Shown piece after piece: positions 24,903 to 34,019 of a DNA stretch of 64,000 nucleotides. A program made the translations under genes and the position numbers. This stretch comes from Paenibacillus xylanexedens. Lineage in GTDB: Bacteria > Bacillota > Bacilli > Paenibacillales > Paenibacillaceae. The notes below the pieces were generated by a model. That model was not told the DNA's origin. It saw only the letters and a program-made list of their open reading frames with translations, and ran no database searches. Location: contig NZ_VEBF01000004.1 in assembly GCF_007676705.1 (NCBI RefSeq), positions 294,190 through 358,189 on the forward strand. Direction: 5' to 3'. Within the stretch, counting starts at the first letter, position 1; each line of letters starts with the position of its first letter.

Positions 24903-26288
24903 ATGCACATCGTTGTCGTTGGTTTGAATTATCGCACGGCGCCTGTAGAGGTTAGGGAACGATTCACATTTGCAGAAAAGGATTTGTCTGAAGCGCTGCA
25001 GCAGCTCAAGCTGACCAAGAGTGTATTGGAAGGTGTAATCGTAGCCACATGTAACCGTACCGAGTTGTATGTTGTGGTGGACCGTCTTCACATGTGTGGT
25101 TATTTTATTCGAACATTCATGGAACAATGGTTCAATGTACCACGGGAAGAATTTACGCAACACTTATATATATATGAAGATGACCAAGCCATGCGCCATT
25201 TGTTCCGTGTCATCTGCGGACTAGACTCCATGGTTATTGGTGAGACTCAGATTCTTGGACAGGTGAAACAGGCTTTTCTGAAAGCTCAGGAAGAGAAATC
25301 AACAGGAACCTGGTTTAATAAGTTATTTAAACAGGCCGTTACGCTGGGCAAACGGGCACATTCGGAGACTTCCATCGGGGAGAGCGCCGTATCTGTCAGT
25401 TATGCTGCTGTTGAGCTCGGTAAGAGGATCTTTGGCATGTTCACAGACAAGAAGGTACTGATTCTGGGTGCCGGCAAGATGAGTGAACTGACCGTGAAAC
25501 ATCTCTATGCCAACGGAGCATCGGAAGTCATTGTGGCGAATCGTACGCTCGCAAGAGCCGAGGAACTGGCAGCCAAGTTCCGGGGAACCCCTTGTACGAT
25601 GGAACAGGCAATCGCAAGGCTGAATGAAGTCGACATTGTGATTAGTTCCACTGGGGCCGAACGTTATGTTTTGGATGCTGGTGTAGTTCGGGAGAGCATG
25701 AAGCGTCGGCAATCTCGCCCGCTGTTCCTGATTGATATTGCGGTTCCACGTGATATTGATCCGGCCATTGGTGAATTATCCAACGTATTTCTCTATGATA
25801 TTGATGATCTGGAAGGAATCGTGGAGAGTAACTTGGAGATGCGTAAGGTTGAAGCTGCCAAGATTGAAAGAATGATTGAGCTTGAGATGGAGGACTATTA
25901 TCATTGGCTCAAAACATTGGGCGTTCGTCCTGTCATTCGCGCTTTGCAGGAAAAAGGTGTCTCCATTCATGAAGAAACGATGGATAGCCTGTTCAATAAA
26001 CTGCCTGAGCTCGATGAACACCAACGTAAAGTCATTCGTCGTTTGACCAAGAGTATTGTGAATCAAATGACGACAGATCCGATTAACCGGATCAAAGAAA
26101 TGGCAGGTACGAAGCAAGGTGATGAAGCTCTGCGTATGTTTACTCAGATTTTTGCTCTGGAAGATGCAGTAGACATGGCTGCTGAAAAAGTAAATCAGAG
26201 TGATGCCACGGCTCTGGGCAAACCAGCCGCTCACCTTAACGAAAACCGGCAAGACCCCGTGCCGGCTTATGCTCCGGCAGGCGTATAA
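24903..26288 (+). CDS. hemA: Glutamyl-tRNA reductase
   Basis: HemA catalyses the first committed step of C5 tetrapyrrole synthesis, reducing glutamyl-tRNA to glutamate-1-semialdehyde with NADPH. It begins MHIVVVGLNYRTAPVEVRE. The nucleophile is Cys50 in VATCNRTE, and the NADPH fold starts at VLILGAGKMSEL. The C-terminal dimerisation helices follow. At 461 residues it is normal length, ending in a short Pro/Ala tail. It opens a co-directional run to hemL, with gaps of only a few bases up to cobA-hemD. Confidence 0.96.
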   Translation: MHIVVVGLNYRTAPVEVRERFTFAEKDLSEALQQLKLTKSVLEGVIVATCNRTELYVVVDRLHMCGYFIRTFMEQWFNVPREEFTQHLYIYEDDQAMRHLFRVICGLDSMVIGETQILGQVKQAFLKAQEEKSTGTWFNKLFKQAVTLGKRAHSETSIGESAVSVSYAAVELGKRIFGMFTDKKVLILGAGKMSELTVKHLYANGASEVIVANRTLARAEELAAKFRGTPCTMEQAIARLNEVDIVISSTGAERYVLDAGVVRESMKRRQSRPLFLIDIAVPRDIDPAIGELSNVFLYDIDDLEGIVESNLEMRKVEAAKIERMIELEMEDYYHWLKTLGVRPVIRALQEKGVSIHEETMDSLFNKLPELDEHQRKVIRRLTKSIVNQMTTDPINRIKEMAGTKQGDEALRMFTQIFALEDAVDMAAEKVNQSDATALGKPAAHLNENRQDPVPAYAPAGV

Positions 26289-26293
26289 GGCGG

Positions 26294-27130
26294 GTGGGCA
26301 GCTTGACCCTTGCTGAACAAGTCTATGAAGCTCTAATCTATATGTATGCCCTGAGCCTACTGTTCTATTTCTCGGACTGCATTCGACGCAATGCGGGGGC
26401 GAAGCGGACAGGCACAGGGTTTCTTGTTGTTGTTTGGGGGCTACAGGTAACGCATGTTATTTTGCGGATGTGGACCGAAGGACATTTCCCTATCTACACC
26501 ACCTTTGACTTTTTGTTTATATTTTCATTCAGTATTGTGTTGATGTCGCTCGCCATGACACGAATCCAGCGTTCTGAATTTGTCATTCTGTTGCTGAATG
26601 TTGTTGGTTTTTCCGTTACCGTATTGAACCGACTCTGGTTCACGGCTGGTGAGATATCACTGCACAACTGGCAAACCGTTCATGGATTACTTATTATGCA
26701 TATCACCTTGGCAAATCTTGGTTTTGCAGCGTTAACCGTTGGTACGGTATTTGCCTTGTTATATCTGTTCTTGCATTACAAGCTGAAGAAAAAAAAGTGG
26801 AATGATACGATGCGACGGCTGCCCAGCCTGGAAGTGATCGGGAAGTACATGGATGGTGCTACTTTGATCGGGACACCGCTCCTTGGTGTCTCTGTGATGC
26901 TTGCCGTATTATCCATTGTGGCGGAAACGCGCTGGAATCTGCTTTTGGATCTCAAAGTCATATCGACAGGTCTTGCCATAGCCATCTATGTCGGTTACTT
27001 CGTATCCAAGAGAAGGAAACAGTTTTCTACGATTATTATGGCAAGATGGACACTGATCGGATATGGATTTGTCATTATGAGTTTTTTATCCAATGCATAT
27101 TCAGCGTTTCATCGTTGGACGGGAGAGTGA
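26294..27130 (+). CDS. hemX: HemX-like cytochrome c assembly family membrane protein
   Basis: The product has about eight membrane helices and belongs to the CcmC/CcsA-like family. The region GEISLHNWQTVHGLLIMHITLANLGFA carries the family's conserved histidines. B. subtilis HemX occupies the same place and lowers HemA levels; the same role here is inference. The start is uncertain: GTG at 26294, 6 bases after the hemA stop codon, or TTG at 26303 behind GGGTGG. Length is 278 residues from the GTG. Confidence 0.88.
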   Translation: MGSLTLAEQVYEALIYMYALSLLFYFSDCIRRNAGAKRTGTGFLVVVWGLQVTHVILRMWTEGHFPIYTTFDFLFIFSFSIVLMSLAMTRIQRSEFVILLLNVVGFSVTVLNRLWFTAGEISLHNWQTVHGLLIMHITLANLGFAALTVGTVFALLYLFLHYKLKKKKWNDTMRRLPSLEVIGKYMDGATLIGTPLLGVSVMLAVLSIVAETRWNLLLDLKVISTGLAIAIYVGYFVSKRRKQFSTIIMARWTLIGYGFVIMSFLSNAYSAFHRWTGE

Positions 27131-27135
27131 AGGGT

Positions 27136-27786
27136 ATGGACCGCTACACGCCGATATTTGTGAATACTTCAGGCAAGAATTGCTGCGTGGTCGGTGGTGG
27201 ACGCGTAGCCGAGCGTAAAATAAAGGGATTGCTGCATGCCGAGGCACAGATAACGGTCATTAGTCCGGAGCTTACTCCCGTGTTACAACAACTGCATCAT
27301 GAATCCCGAATTCAATGGATAGCCCGGTCCTACCGCAATGGAGATTTGCGGGGGGCCTTTCTCGTATATGCAGCGACTGACCGTTCAGAGGTCAATTCAA
27401 CGGTGGTTCAGGATGCGGAGACCGCGGGCATACTGGTGAATGACGCGATGTCTTCCGAGCACAGCAGCTTTATCACGCCAAGCGTGGTCAGGCGAGGGAG
27501 ATTAAGCATTGCCATCTCGACAGCTGGAGCGGGTCCAGCAGCTGCAGCGGAGATTCGTGCCACACTTGAACGACAATTTGGGGATGAGTATGAGACGTAC
27601 CTTGAATTTTTGCACCAGATGAGGACTGAGGTGAAGTCACGTGTAACTTCTCCGAGTCTCAGAAGCACGTTGCTCCGGCAGTTAACTGAAATGCACATAT
27701 TAGAAGATATTCGTACAGGCCATTTCCGTTGGTGGACCGAAGAAGAAATCGGGGACTGGATATCCCGTAATCAGGAGGAAGTGTAG
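27136..27786 (+). CDS. Precorrin-2 dehydrogenase / sirohydrochlorin ferrochelatase-type protein
   Basis: This is a Met8/CysG N-domain-like enzyme that oxidises precorrin-2 to sirohydrochlorin with NAD and may insert iron to give siroheme. The Rossmann motif VVGGGRVAERK is near residue 20, followed by VISPEL and, later, a helical domain with SFITPSVVRRGRLSIAISTAGAGPA. The ATG at 27136 (216 residues) follows GAGTGAAGG, 5 bases after hemX. Its place inside the heme operon, next to a SUMT domain, suggests that siroheme and heme precursors are made together. Confidence 0.9.
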   Translation: MDRYTPIFVNTSGKNCCVVGGGRVAERKIKGLLHAEAQITVISPELTPVLQQLHHESRIQWIARSYRNGDLRGAFLVYAATDRSEVNSTVVQDAETAGILVNDAMSSEHSSFITPSVVRRGRLSIAISTAGAGPAAAAEIRATLERQFGDEYETYLEFLHQMRTEVKSRVTSPSLRSTLLRQLTEMHILEDIRTGHFRWWTEEEIGDWISRNQEEV

Positions 27787-27788
27787 AT

Positions 27789-28745
27789 ATGCGTACAATT
27801 AAAGTGGGAAGTAGACAGAGCGCGCTTGCGCTAACCCAGACAGGCCATGTTATTCAGGATTTGCGCGATATTTGTGAGCGCGAAGGATTAGCTTTTGACT
27901 TTGAAGTACATAAGATTGTTACCAAAGGAGATCTCATTCTGGATGTAACGTTGTCAAAAGTGGGAGGCAAAGGATTGTTTGTCAAAGAGATTGAACAGGC
28001 GATGATTGATCGTACGATTGATATGGCTGTTCATAGTATGAAAGATATGCCTTCCGAGTTACCCGAAGGATTAACGAATGGGGCTATACCTCGTCGTGCA
28101 GATCCACGGGATGCGCTGATCTCCAATGGTGGACTTACTCTGGACCAACTGCCAGAAGGAGCTAGAGTTGGAACAAGCAGTCTGCGCCGGTCCAGTCAAT
28201 TGAAGGCCTATCGTCCAGATTTGCAATTGGAATCGATTCGCGGCAATATTGATTCCCGTCTGCGGAAGCTGGAGACCGAAGGATTCGATGCGATTATTCT
28301 GGCAGCTGCAGGATTGTACCGTATGGGCTGGGAAGACCGGATCACAGAGTACCTGACGGAAACAGCTTGCCTTCCGGCGGTGGGTCAAGGCGCGCTCGGT
28401 ATCGAATGTCGTGAAGACGATGAGGAACTGTTGCACTTGCTGCAGCTGTATAACGATCCAGAGACAGCATTTCCTGTACAGGCGGAACGCCGTTTTCTCA
28501 GTGTATTGAATGGGGGTTGCCAGGTTCCGATCGGTGCTCATGCGGTATGGGTACCTCAGCAAGATGCAGATTCCCTGAATGGTGAAAACACGTTACAATT
28601 AACAGGTATGGTCGGCACGCCGGATGGTGGACTGATTCTTAAGGAAGCTCTGATCGGCAAGGACCCGGTTCGTCTGGGTGAAGAAGTGGCTTGGAGATTG
28701 ATTGAACGGGGAGCAGAGCAGATACTGGCAGAAGTTAGGGGATGA
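27789..28745 (+). CDS. hemC: Hydroxymethylbilane synthase (porphobilinogen deaminase)
   Basis: HemC joins four porphobilinogen units into hydroxymethylbilane on a dipyrromethane cofactor. It begins RTIKVGSRQSALALTQ and has the signature SLRRSSQLKAYRPDL. The cofactor-binding cysteine lies in LNGGCQVPIGAHA. Length is 318 residues. AGGAGGAAG lies at the end of the preceding gene, 2 bases before the start region. Confidence 0.96.
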   Translation: MRTIKVGSRQSALALTQTGHVIQDLRDICEREGLAFDFEVHKIVTKGDLILDVTLSKVGGKGLFVKEIEQAMIDRTIDMAVHSMKDMPSELPEGLTNGAIPRRADPRDALISNGGLTLDQLPEGARVGTSSLRRSSQLKAYRPDLQLESIRGNIDSRLRKLETEGFDAIILAAAGLYRMGWEDRITEYLTETACLPAVGQGALGIECREDDEELLHLLQLYNDPETAFPVQAERRFLSVLNGGCQVPIGAHAVWVPQQDADSLNGENTLQLTGMVGTPDGGLILKEALIGKDPVRLGEEVAWRLIERGAEQILAEVRG

Positions 28746-28749
28746 AGAC

Positions 28750-30312
28750 ATGGTGGGAAAGGTCTTTTTGGTAGGAGCAGGTCCTGGGGATGCGAAGCTG
28801 ATTACGGTAAAAGGGTGGGAATCCATCGGTAAAGCCGATGCTGTAGTCTACGATCGTTTGGCAAGTCCGAGATTGTTGAAACAAATGAAACCCGGTGCGG
28901 TCAAGATTTACGTGGGCAAACGCCCGGATCGACATACGATGAAGCAGGAAGAGATCAATCAACTGTTGGTTGATCTGGCTCTGGAAGGTAAGGTTGTAGT
29001 TCGACTTAAGGGTGGCGACCCGACCATCTTTGGACGTGTAGGCGAAGAGGCGGATTTGTTGCACAAAAACGGAATTCCGTTTGAGATTGTACCTGGGGTA
29101 ACCGCTGCAATAAGTGTACCTGCGTATGCCGGAATTCCTGTCACTCACCGTGACTATGCATCTTCCATCTCTATTATTACGGGGCATGAGAGTCCGGACA
29201 AGCTTGATCGCAGTATCCATTGGGATAAAGTGACGAATGCTACGGGCACACTTGTATTTATGATGGGGGTTGCCAAAATTGGATATATCAGCGAACAATT
29301 GATTCGTCATGGTCGTCCAGCGCAGACACCTGTGGCTCTGATTCGTTGGGGAACACGAGCGGAACAGGATACCATTACAGGTACCCTTGAAGATATAGAA
29401 GCGAAAGTGATCGCAGCCAATTTCCAACCGCCTGCAGTTATTGTGGTGGGGGATGTCGTCAATCAGCGGGAACAGTTGAAATGGGCAGAAGCGCTGCCGC
29501 TGTTTGGCAAACGAATTCTGGTGACCCGTGCTCGCAGTCAGGCGAGTGAACTGGTGAATCGCATTGAGGAACTCGGCGGGGAGCCGTATGAATTTCCGGT
29601 CATTGAGACGGTCATGCCGTCCAGTGAATCTGCCAAGCAAAGTGTCAAAGACGCCTTCAGTGCTTTAAATACCTTTGACTGGGTATTTTTCACAAGTGTG
29701 AACGGTGTTGAGTTTTTCTTCCGCCATCTGGAACAGGAAGGCAAGGACATACGCTCGATTCATCAAGCGAGAATTGCAGCCGTAGGGCCTTCCACCGCAG
29801 ACGCGTTGCGCAAACATGGCATCGTAGCTGAAGTTGTCAAAGGCCCTTTCCAGGCCGAAGGCATGCTTGAGACTTTTGAAAGTGAACTGAAGGAAGGTCA
29901 GAGAGTGCTGCTTCCGCACGGTGATCTTGCACGTACGTGGTTGCGTGACCAGTTGAGAGAACGAGGACTTCATGTCACCGAAGCCATCATCTACGATACG
30001 ATCCTCGCTGGTGAGGATGATGACGAATTGCTTAAGTTGCTTGAAGAAGGTGGCATTCATGCGGTGACCTTCACAAGTTCATCGACGGTTACCAACTTCA
30101 TGAGTATGTTGAAACGTATGGGATTGCAAGATCCATTGCCTTTATTGAAAGATGTGGAGGTCGCGTGTATCGGACCTGTTACAGCGAAGACGGCAGAGGC
30201 CGCTGGACTAAAGGTTACACTGATGGCAGAGGAAGCAACGATGGATAGCTTGATCACAGTGCTCTGCGACTGGAAACGTACAGGCACCAAAGAAGGCGCA
30301 CTTCGAAATTAA
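28750..30312 (+). CDS. cobA-hemD: Fused uroporphyrinogen-III methyltransferase and uroporphyrinogen-III synthase
   Basis: Two enzymes are joined in 521 residues. The N-terminal half (about 1-245) is SUMT/CobA: VGAGPGDAKLITVKG, VVRLKGGDPTIFGR and GVTAAISVPAYAGIPVTHRD. It converts uroporphyrinogen III to precorrin-2. The C-terminal half (about 255-515) is HemD, starting KRILVTRARSQASELV, which cyclises hydroxymethylbilane to uroporphyrinogen III. The fusion thus makes the branch-point compound and draws it toward siroheme. The ATG at 28750 lies 4 bases after the hemC stop. In B. subtilis hemD stands alone. A strong terminator follows before hemB. Confidence 0.94.
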   Translation: MVGKVFLVGAGPGDAKLITVKGWESIGKADAVVYDRLASPRLLKQMKPGAVKIYVGKRPDRHTMKQEEINQLLVDLALEGKVVVRLKGGDPTIFGRVGEEADLLHKNGIPFEIVPGVTAAISVPAYAGIPVTHRDYASSISIITGHESPDKLDRSIHWDKVTNATGTLVFMMGVAKIGYISEQLIRHGRPAQTPVALIRWGTRAEQDTITGTLEDIEAKVIAANFQPPAVIVVGDVVNQREQLKWAEALPLFGKRILVTRARSQASELVNRIEELGGEPYEFPVIETVMPSSESAKQSVKDAFSALNTFDWVFFTSVNGVEFFFRHLEQEGKDIRSIHQARIAAVGPSTADALRKHGIVAEVVKGPFQAEGMLETFESELKEGQRVLLPHGDLARTWLRDQLRERGLHVTEAIIYDTILAGEDDDELLKLLEEGGIHAVTFTSSSTVTNFMSMLKRMGLQDPLPLLKDVEVACIGPVTAKTAEAAGLKVTLMAEEATMDSLITVLCDWKRTGTKEGALRN

Positions 30313-30337
30313 TACACATGTAATCATGTCAACATAT

Positions 30338-30381
30338 GAAGCGTGCTGAATTCGATAGGATACCAGCGCGCTTCCCTTTTT
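30338..30381 (+). terminator. Terminator or attenuator between cobA-hemD and hemB
   Basis: GAAGCGTGCTG pairs with CAGCGCGCTTC (one G-T pair) and is followed by CCTTTTT. It splits the hem run, so hemB-hemL may be read through at a reduced level or from another promoter. Confidence 0.75.
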
Positions 30382-30413
30382 GCTCTATTTAATTTTCAAG
30401 GAGGTTTACACAT

Positions 30414-31415
30414 ATGAGTTTTCCAATTGTACGGCATCGCCGTTTACGCCAATCCACAGGTATCCGCAATATGGTCAGAGAGACCCATCTAACCGTGGAT
30501 GACTTTATTCAACCGATCTATGTGACATATGGACATAATGTAAAATCCGAAATCAAATCCATGCCTGGCGTGTTCCGCTTCTCGTTGGACCGTCTTCAAG
30601 AGGAAGTAACGGAAATAGCCGAGTTGGGGATACCAGCCGTGCTATTATTCGGTATTCCGGAGACGAAGGACAGTGTAGGTTCATCTGGTTTTGCTGAAGA
30701 TGGCATTGTGCAGGAAGCGACGAGATTGATCAAATCGTGGTACCCAGAGCTGCTGGTTGTTGCAGATACTTGTCTGTGTGAATTCACGGATCACGGTCAC
30801 TGCGGTATGGTACACACCGTGGAGATTGACGGCCACATCTGCGGAGATGTGTTAAATGACGAATCACTGGATCTACTCGTGCAAACGGCAGTGTCCCAAG
30901 CGAAAGCAGGAGCGGACATTATTGCACCATCCAACATGATGGATGGATTTGTACAAGCAATCCGTGCCGGGCTGGATGAGAATGGCTTCAGTCACATTCC
31001 GATCATGTCCTACTCTGTAAAATACGCGTCGGCATTCTATGGTCCATTCCGTGAAGCTGCGGATTCCACACCACAATTCGGAGACCGCAAGTCGTATCAG
31101 ATGGACCCGGCGAACGCGCGTGAAGCCTTGCGTGAAGCAGAGACGGATGTGCTCGAAGGAGCGGATATGCTAATGGTTAAACCTTCCCTGTCCTATCTTG
31201 ATGTCATGCGTACGATTAAGGATCAATTTGATCTTCCGCTTGTGGCCTATAATGTAAGTGGCGAGTATGCCATGGTGAAGGCAGCGGCGATGCAAGGCTG
31301 GATTGATGAGAAAAAAGTCGCCATGGAAATCCTGCTCAGCATGAAACGCGCAGGCGCAGATATGATTATTACCTATTACGGAAAAGACGCTTCACGCTGG
31401 CTGGCTGAGAAATAA
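30414..31415 (+). CDS. hemB: Porphobilinogen synthase (delta-aminolevulinic acid dehydratase)
   Basis: HemB condenses two 5-aminolevulinate molecules to porphobilinogen. The 333-residue protein has the zinc-site cysteines (DTCLCEFTDHGHCG), the Schiff-base lysine regions (IMSYSVKYAS and MVKPSLSYLD) and the usual barrel length. AAGGAGG precedes the ATG. It follows a terminator and is 26 bases before hemL. Confidence 0.96.
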   Translation: MSFPIVRHRRLRQSTGIRNMVRETHLTVDDFIQPIYVTYGHNVKSEIKSMPGVFRFSLDRLQEEVTEIAELGIPAVLLFGIPETKDSVGSSGFAEDGIVQEATRLIKSWYPELLVVADTCLCEFTDHGHCGMVHTVEIDGHICGDVLNDESLDLLVQTAVSQAKAGADIIAPSNMMDGFVQAIRAGLDENGFSHIPIMSYSVKYASAFYGPFREAADSTPQFGDRKSYQMDPANAREALREAETDVLEGADMLMVKPSLSYLDVMRTIKDQFDLPLVAYNVSGEYAMVKAAAMQGWIDEKKVAMEILLSMKRAGADMIITYYGKDASRWLAEK

Positions 31416-31441
31416 AATAAATTACATTAAGGAGGATATTC

Positions 31442-32746
31442 ATGACTGCACAACAAAGCAATCGTCGCAATGATGAGCGATCACGTAGCGCATTTGAAGA
31501 AGCAAAGCAGTACATACCTGGGGGTGTGAACAGCCCTGTACGCGCATTCAAATCGGTGGGGCTTACCCCGATCTATGCAGAGCGTGGAGAAGGGTCCAAA
31601 ATCTACGATATTGATGGCAATGTTTTTATTGACTATGTGGGATCGTGGGGACCACTCATTATGGGACATGCTCATCCTGCCGTAGTAGAAGCTTTGCGTG
31701 AGACAGCTTTGAAAGGAACAAGCTTTGGTGCACCGACTTTGCTGGAGACCGAGATGGCGAAACTGGTATGTGAGCGTGTACCTTCCATCGATATCGTTCG
31801 GATGGTAAACTCCGGTACGGAAGCAACGATGAGTGCCATTCGACTGGCACGCGGGGTAACCGGACGCAGTAAAATTCTGAAGTTTGAAGGATCATATCAT
31901 GGACATGCGGACAGCTTGCTGATTAAGGCTGGATCGGGTGTTGCAACACTGGGGCTGCCAGATAGTCCGGGAGTACCTGAAGGGGTAGCTGTGAATACAA
32001 TTACGGTGCCTTATAACGATCTGGAGTCCGTGACGCTTGCTTTTGAACGTTATGGGGAAGAACTGGCCGCTGTGATTGTGGAACCTGTGGCGGGTAATAT
32101 GGGCGTTGTACCTCCGGCTTCCGGTTTCCTTGAAGGCTTGCGCAGTTTGACGACGCAGTATGGCAGCTTGCTCATTTTTGACGAAGTCATGACCGGTTTC
32201 CGCGTAGGGTTGAACTGTGCCCAGGGACGCTTTGGGGTTACACCTGACCTGACTTGTCTTGGTAAAGTAATTGGTGGCGGACTTCCGGTTGGCGCTTATG
32301 GTGGTCGTCGAGATCTGATGGAACAGATTGCGCCTACAGGGCCGATCTATCAGGCAGGTACATTGAGCGGGAATCCGCTGGCTATGGCAGCAGGATATAC
32401 CACACTGAAACTGTTGACACCGGAGGTCTATGACCGCCTGGAGACACTATCCGCACGCCTGCAAGCCGGATTTGAAAAAAATGCAGCGGAGACGGGTGTT
32501 GCAATAACCATTAACCGTGTTGGTTCGATGGTATGTCCGTTCTTCAGTACCGTTCCGGTAACCAACTATGATATTGCCAAAGAAAGTAATCTGGATCAAT
32601 TCCGTCGTTATTTTGCGGCCATGATTGATCAAGGTGTGAGTGTTGCACCTTCGCAATACGAAGGCATGTTTGTCTCTGGTGTTCACACGGAGCAGGATAT
32701 TGATGATACGATCGAGGCGAATCGTAAGGCTCTTCAATCGCTATGA
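31442..32746 (+). CDS. hemL: Glutamate-1-semialdehyde 2,1-aminomutase
   Basis: HemL converts glutamate-1-semialdehyde to 5-aminolevulinate with pyridoxal phosphate. It begins with RSRSAFEEAKQYIPGGVNSP. The cofactor lysine is in LGKVIGGGLPVGA, preceded by LLIFDEVMTGFR. It has 434 residues, and AAGGAGGAT precedes the ATG. Its stop codon overlaps the start of the next gene (ATGA), so the two are translationally coupled. Confidence 0.96.
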   Translation: MTAQQSNRRNDERSRSAFEEAKQYIPGGVNSPVRAFKSVGLTPIYAERGEGSKIYDIDGNVFIDYVGSWGPLIMGHAHPAVVEALRETALKGTSFGAPTLLETEMAKLVCERVPSIDIVRMVNSGTEATMSAIRLARGVTGRSKILKFEGSYHGHADSLLIKAGSGVATLGLPDSPGVPEGVAVNTITVPYNDLESVTLAFERYGEELAAVIVEPVAGNMGVVPPASGFLEGLRSLTTQYGSLLIFDEVMTGFRVGLNCAQGRFGVTPDLTCLGKVIGGGLPVGAYGGRRDLMEQIAPTGPIYQAGTLSGNPLAMAAGYTTLKLLTPEVYDRLETLSARLQAGFEKNAAETGVAITINRVGSMVCPFFSTVPVTNYDIAKESNLDQFRRYFAAMIDQGVSVAPSQYEGMFVSGVHTEQDIDDTIEANRKALQSL

Positions 32747-33648
32747 CCATCAAAAGTTGGAAACGCCGCGGGGAATGGCTTGAGCTGATGCCAGGGAAAG
32801 CCGTAACAGGCAGTTCGGACAAACCGATGGCTGCGGAGCAGTGGCTATTGTCTGAGCTTCAGTTTCCGGAGAAAATGCTTCGTCAGCTGAAAGCAAACCG
32901 AGGAATACAACTTGCAGGGGACCGGCTTCGGCTGGCCCTTTTTGCGTCCCAGCCGATTGATGTCGAGCCACGCTGGGCTGAGGTGGATGTATTGTATGAG
33001 GATGACTTCTGTCTGGTTGTGCATAAACCGGCAGGCATGAAACTGCATCCGGATGGAAGCCGTGCTGATCAGGCCATTACGCTGGATCATGCGGTTGCCT
33101 CCTATTATGAAATGAATGGAATTCAGGCGAGCGTACGCCATGTTCATCGACTGGATGAGGATACAACCGGACCTGTCTTATATGCCAAAAATGCTTTTGC
33201 TCTCGCCAAACTGGATGAAGCGATGCGGCGCAAAGAGATTGGCCGCCATTATGTAGCCATTGCAGGTGGACAATTATCCCCTGAACTCCACAAAATTGAT
33301 GCTCCGATTGGCAAGGACAGACATCACAAGCAGCGCCGACGTGTCTCGGAAGGTGGACAGGAAGCCGTTACCCATGTGGAGATCGTCGAAGTATGGGAAC
33401 GAGCAACCCTTGTTCGATTAAAGCTGGATACAGGTCGCACACACCAAATTCGTGTACACCTGAGTTATGCTGGACACCCGCTTATTGGTGATGCGTTGTA
33501 TGGAGGTAGAGCGGATGCCATTGGACGGCAAGCACTTCACGGAGAGATGCTGAAGTTTAGTCATCCTTTAACCGGAGCGATGATTGAAGTGAATGACCCT
33601 TGGCCATCCGATTTCACACAACTGGCGGAGCGTGAAAAGGTGTATTAA
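32743..33648 (+). CDS. RluA-family RNA pseudouridine synthase
   Basis: This 301-residue protein is a pseudouridine synthase of the RluA/RluD type, probably acting on rRNA or tRNA. The catalytic Asp lies in HRLDEDTTG, a slightly unusual form of the common HRLDxxTSG. RTHQIRVHLSYAGHPLIGD and LHGEMLKFSHPLT follow as in the family. An N-terminal S4-like region (RQLKANRGIQLAGDRLRLAL) is present. It overlaps hemL by 4 bases. Which base it modifies cannot be told. Confidence 0.9.
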   Translation: MTIKSWKRRGEWLELMPGKAVTGSSDKPMAAEQWLLSELQFPEKMLRQLKANRGIQLAGDRLRLALFASQPIDVEPRWAEVDVLYEDDFCLVVHKPAGMKLHPDGSRADQAITLDHAVASYYEMNGIQASVRHVHRLDEDTTGPVLYAKNAFALAKLDEAMRRKEIGRHYVAIAGGQLSPELHKIDAPIGKDRHHKQRRRVSEGGQEAVTHVEIVEVWERATLVRLKLDTGRTHQIRVHLSYAGHPLIGDALYGGRADAIGRQALHGEMLKFSHPLTGAMIEVNDPWPSDFTQLAEREKVY

Positions 33649-33693
33649 TAAATGATATAAAGCGAACTTTAATAGTTAAACGAGAACGGAGAG

Positions 33694-33843
33694 GACAGAA
33701 ATAACGTGAAGAAGCGGAGCGTTCGCCTAAAAGCTTTCTGAAAGAAAGCTACTTCGGAAGCATAAGTCTATCCCCGGATTTTCCCTTTGAAGAAGGGAAT
33801 CAAAAAAATCTGGGGATAACAGTGATCGGAAGGTTATTCTGTC
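33694..33843 (+). ncRNA. Candidate structured RNA element or dispersed repeat before spoVID
   Basis: A 150-nt block folds almost completely. The closing stem pairs 33694-33705 with 33833-33843 (11 pairs, one bulge). Inside are a perfect 8-bp hairpin with a 3-nt loop (AGCTTTCT/AGAAAGCT, 33732-33750) and a 14-bp stem starting TATCCCCGGATTT (33769-33818) topped by TCCCTT/AAGGGA around TGAAG. No T-run follows. It could be a small RNA, part of a 5' leader, or a dispersed intergenic repeat; I cannot tell which. There is no believable coding frame. Confidence 0.5.
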
Positions 33844-33899
33844 ATCGAAGTGGCTAGGTGCAACATTCTCTATTTAGCTTTATATAGCAAGGTTTTTCA

Positions 33900-34019
33900 A
33901 AAGGTGGCATGCCCATCCCATTTAAGGCATATAGATGGGGTAACGAAGGATTTGGACCATGGATCAGTCCCATGAGAAGGATCATGGTGAACATATGCCG
34001 AAAGGAGGACGCCACCTTT
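33900..34019 (+). promoter_or_regulatory. Three-way-junction leader over the spoVID start codon
   Basis: P1 is AAAGGTGGC (33900-33908) with GCCACCTTT (34011-34019), nine perfect pairs. Its 3' arm covers the first two bases of the TTG start at 34018. P2 is CCCATC/GATGGG (33912-33917 with 33934-33939). P3 is ACCATGGATC/GATCATGGT (33956-33965 with 33980-33988, one bulge). The ribosome site AAAGGAGGA (34001-34009) lies in the junction strand next to P1. The layout suggests translation control. No known class recognised. Confidence 0.5.

Noticed and set aside
28735..29640. Leftward open frame of 301 codons opposite cobA-hemD
   Set aside because: It is antisense to a clearly conserved gene and has unnatural composition and no ribosome site.
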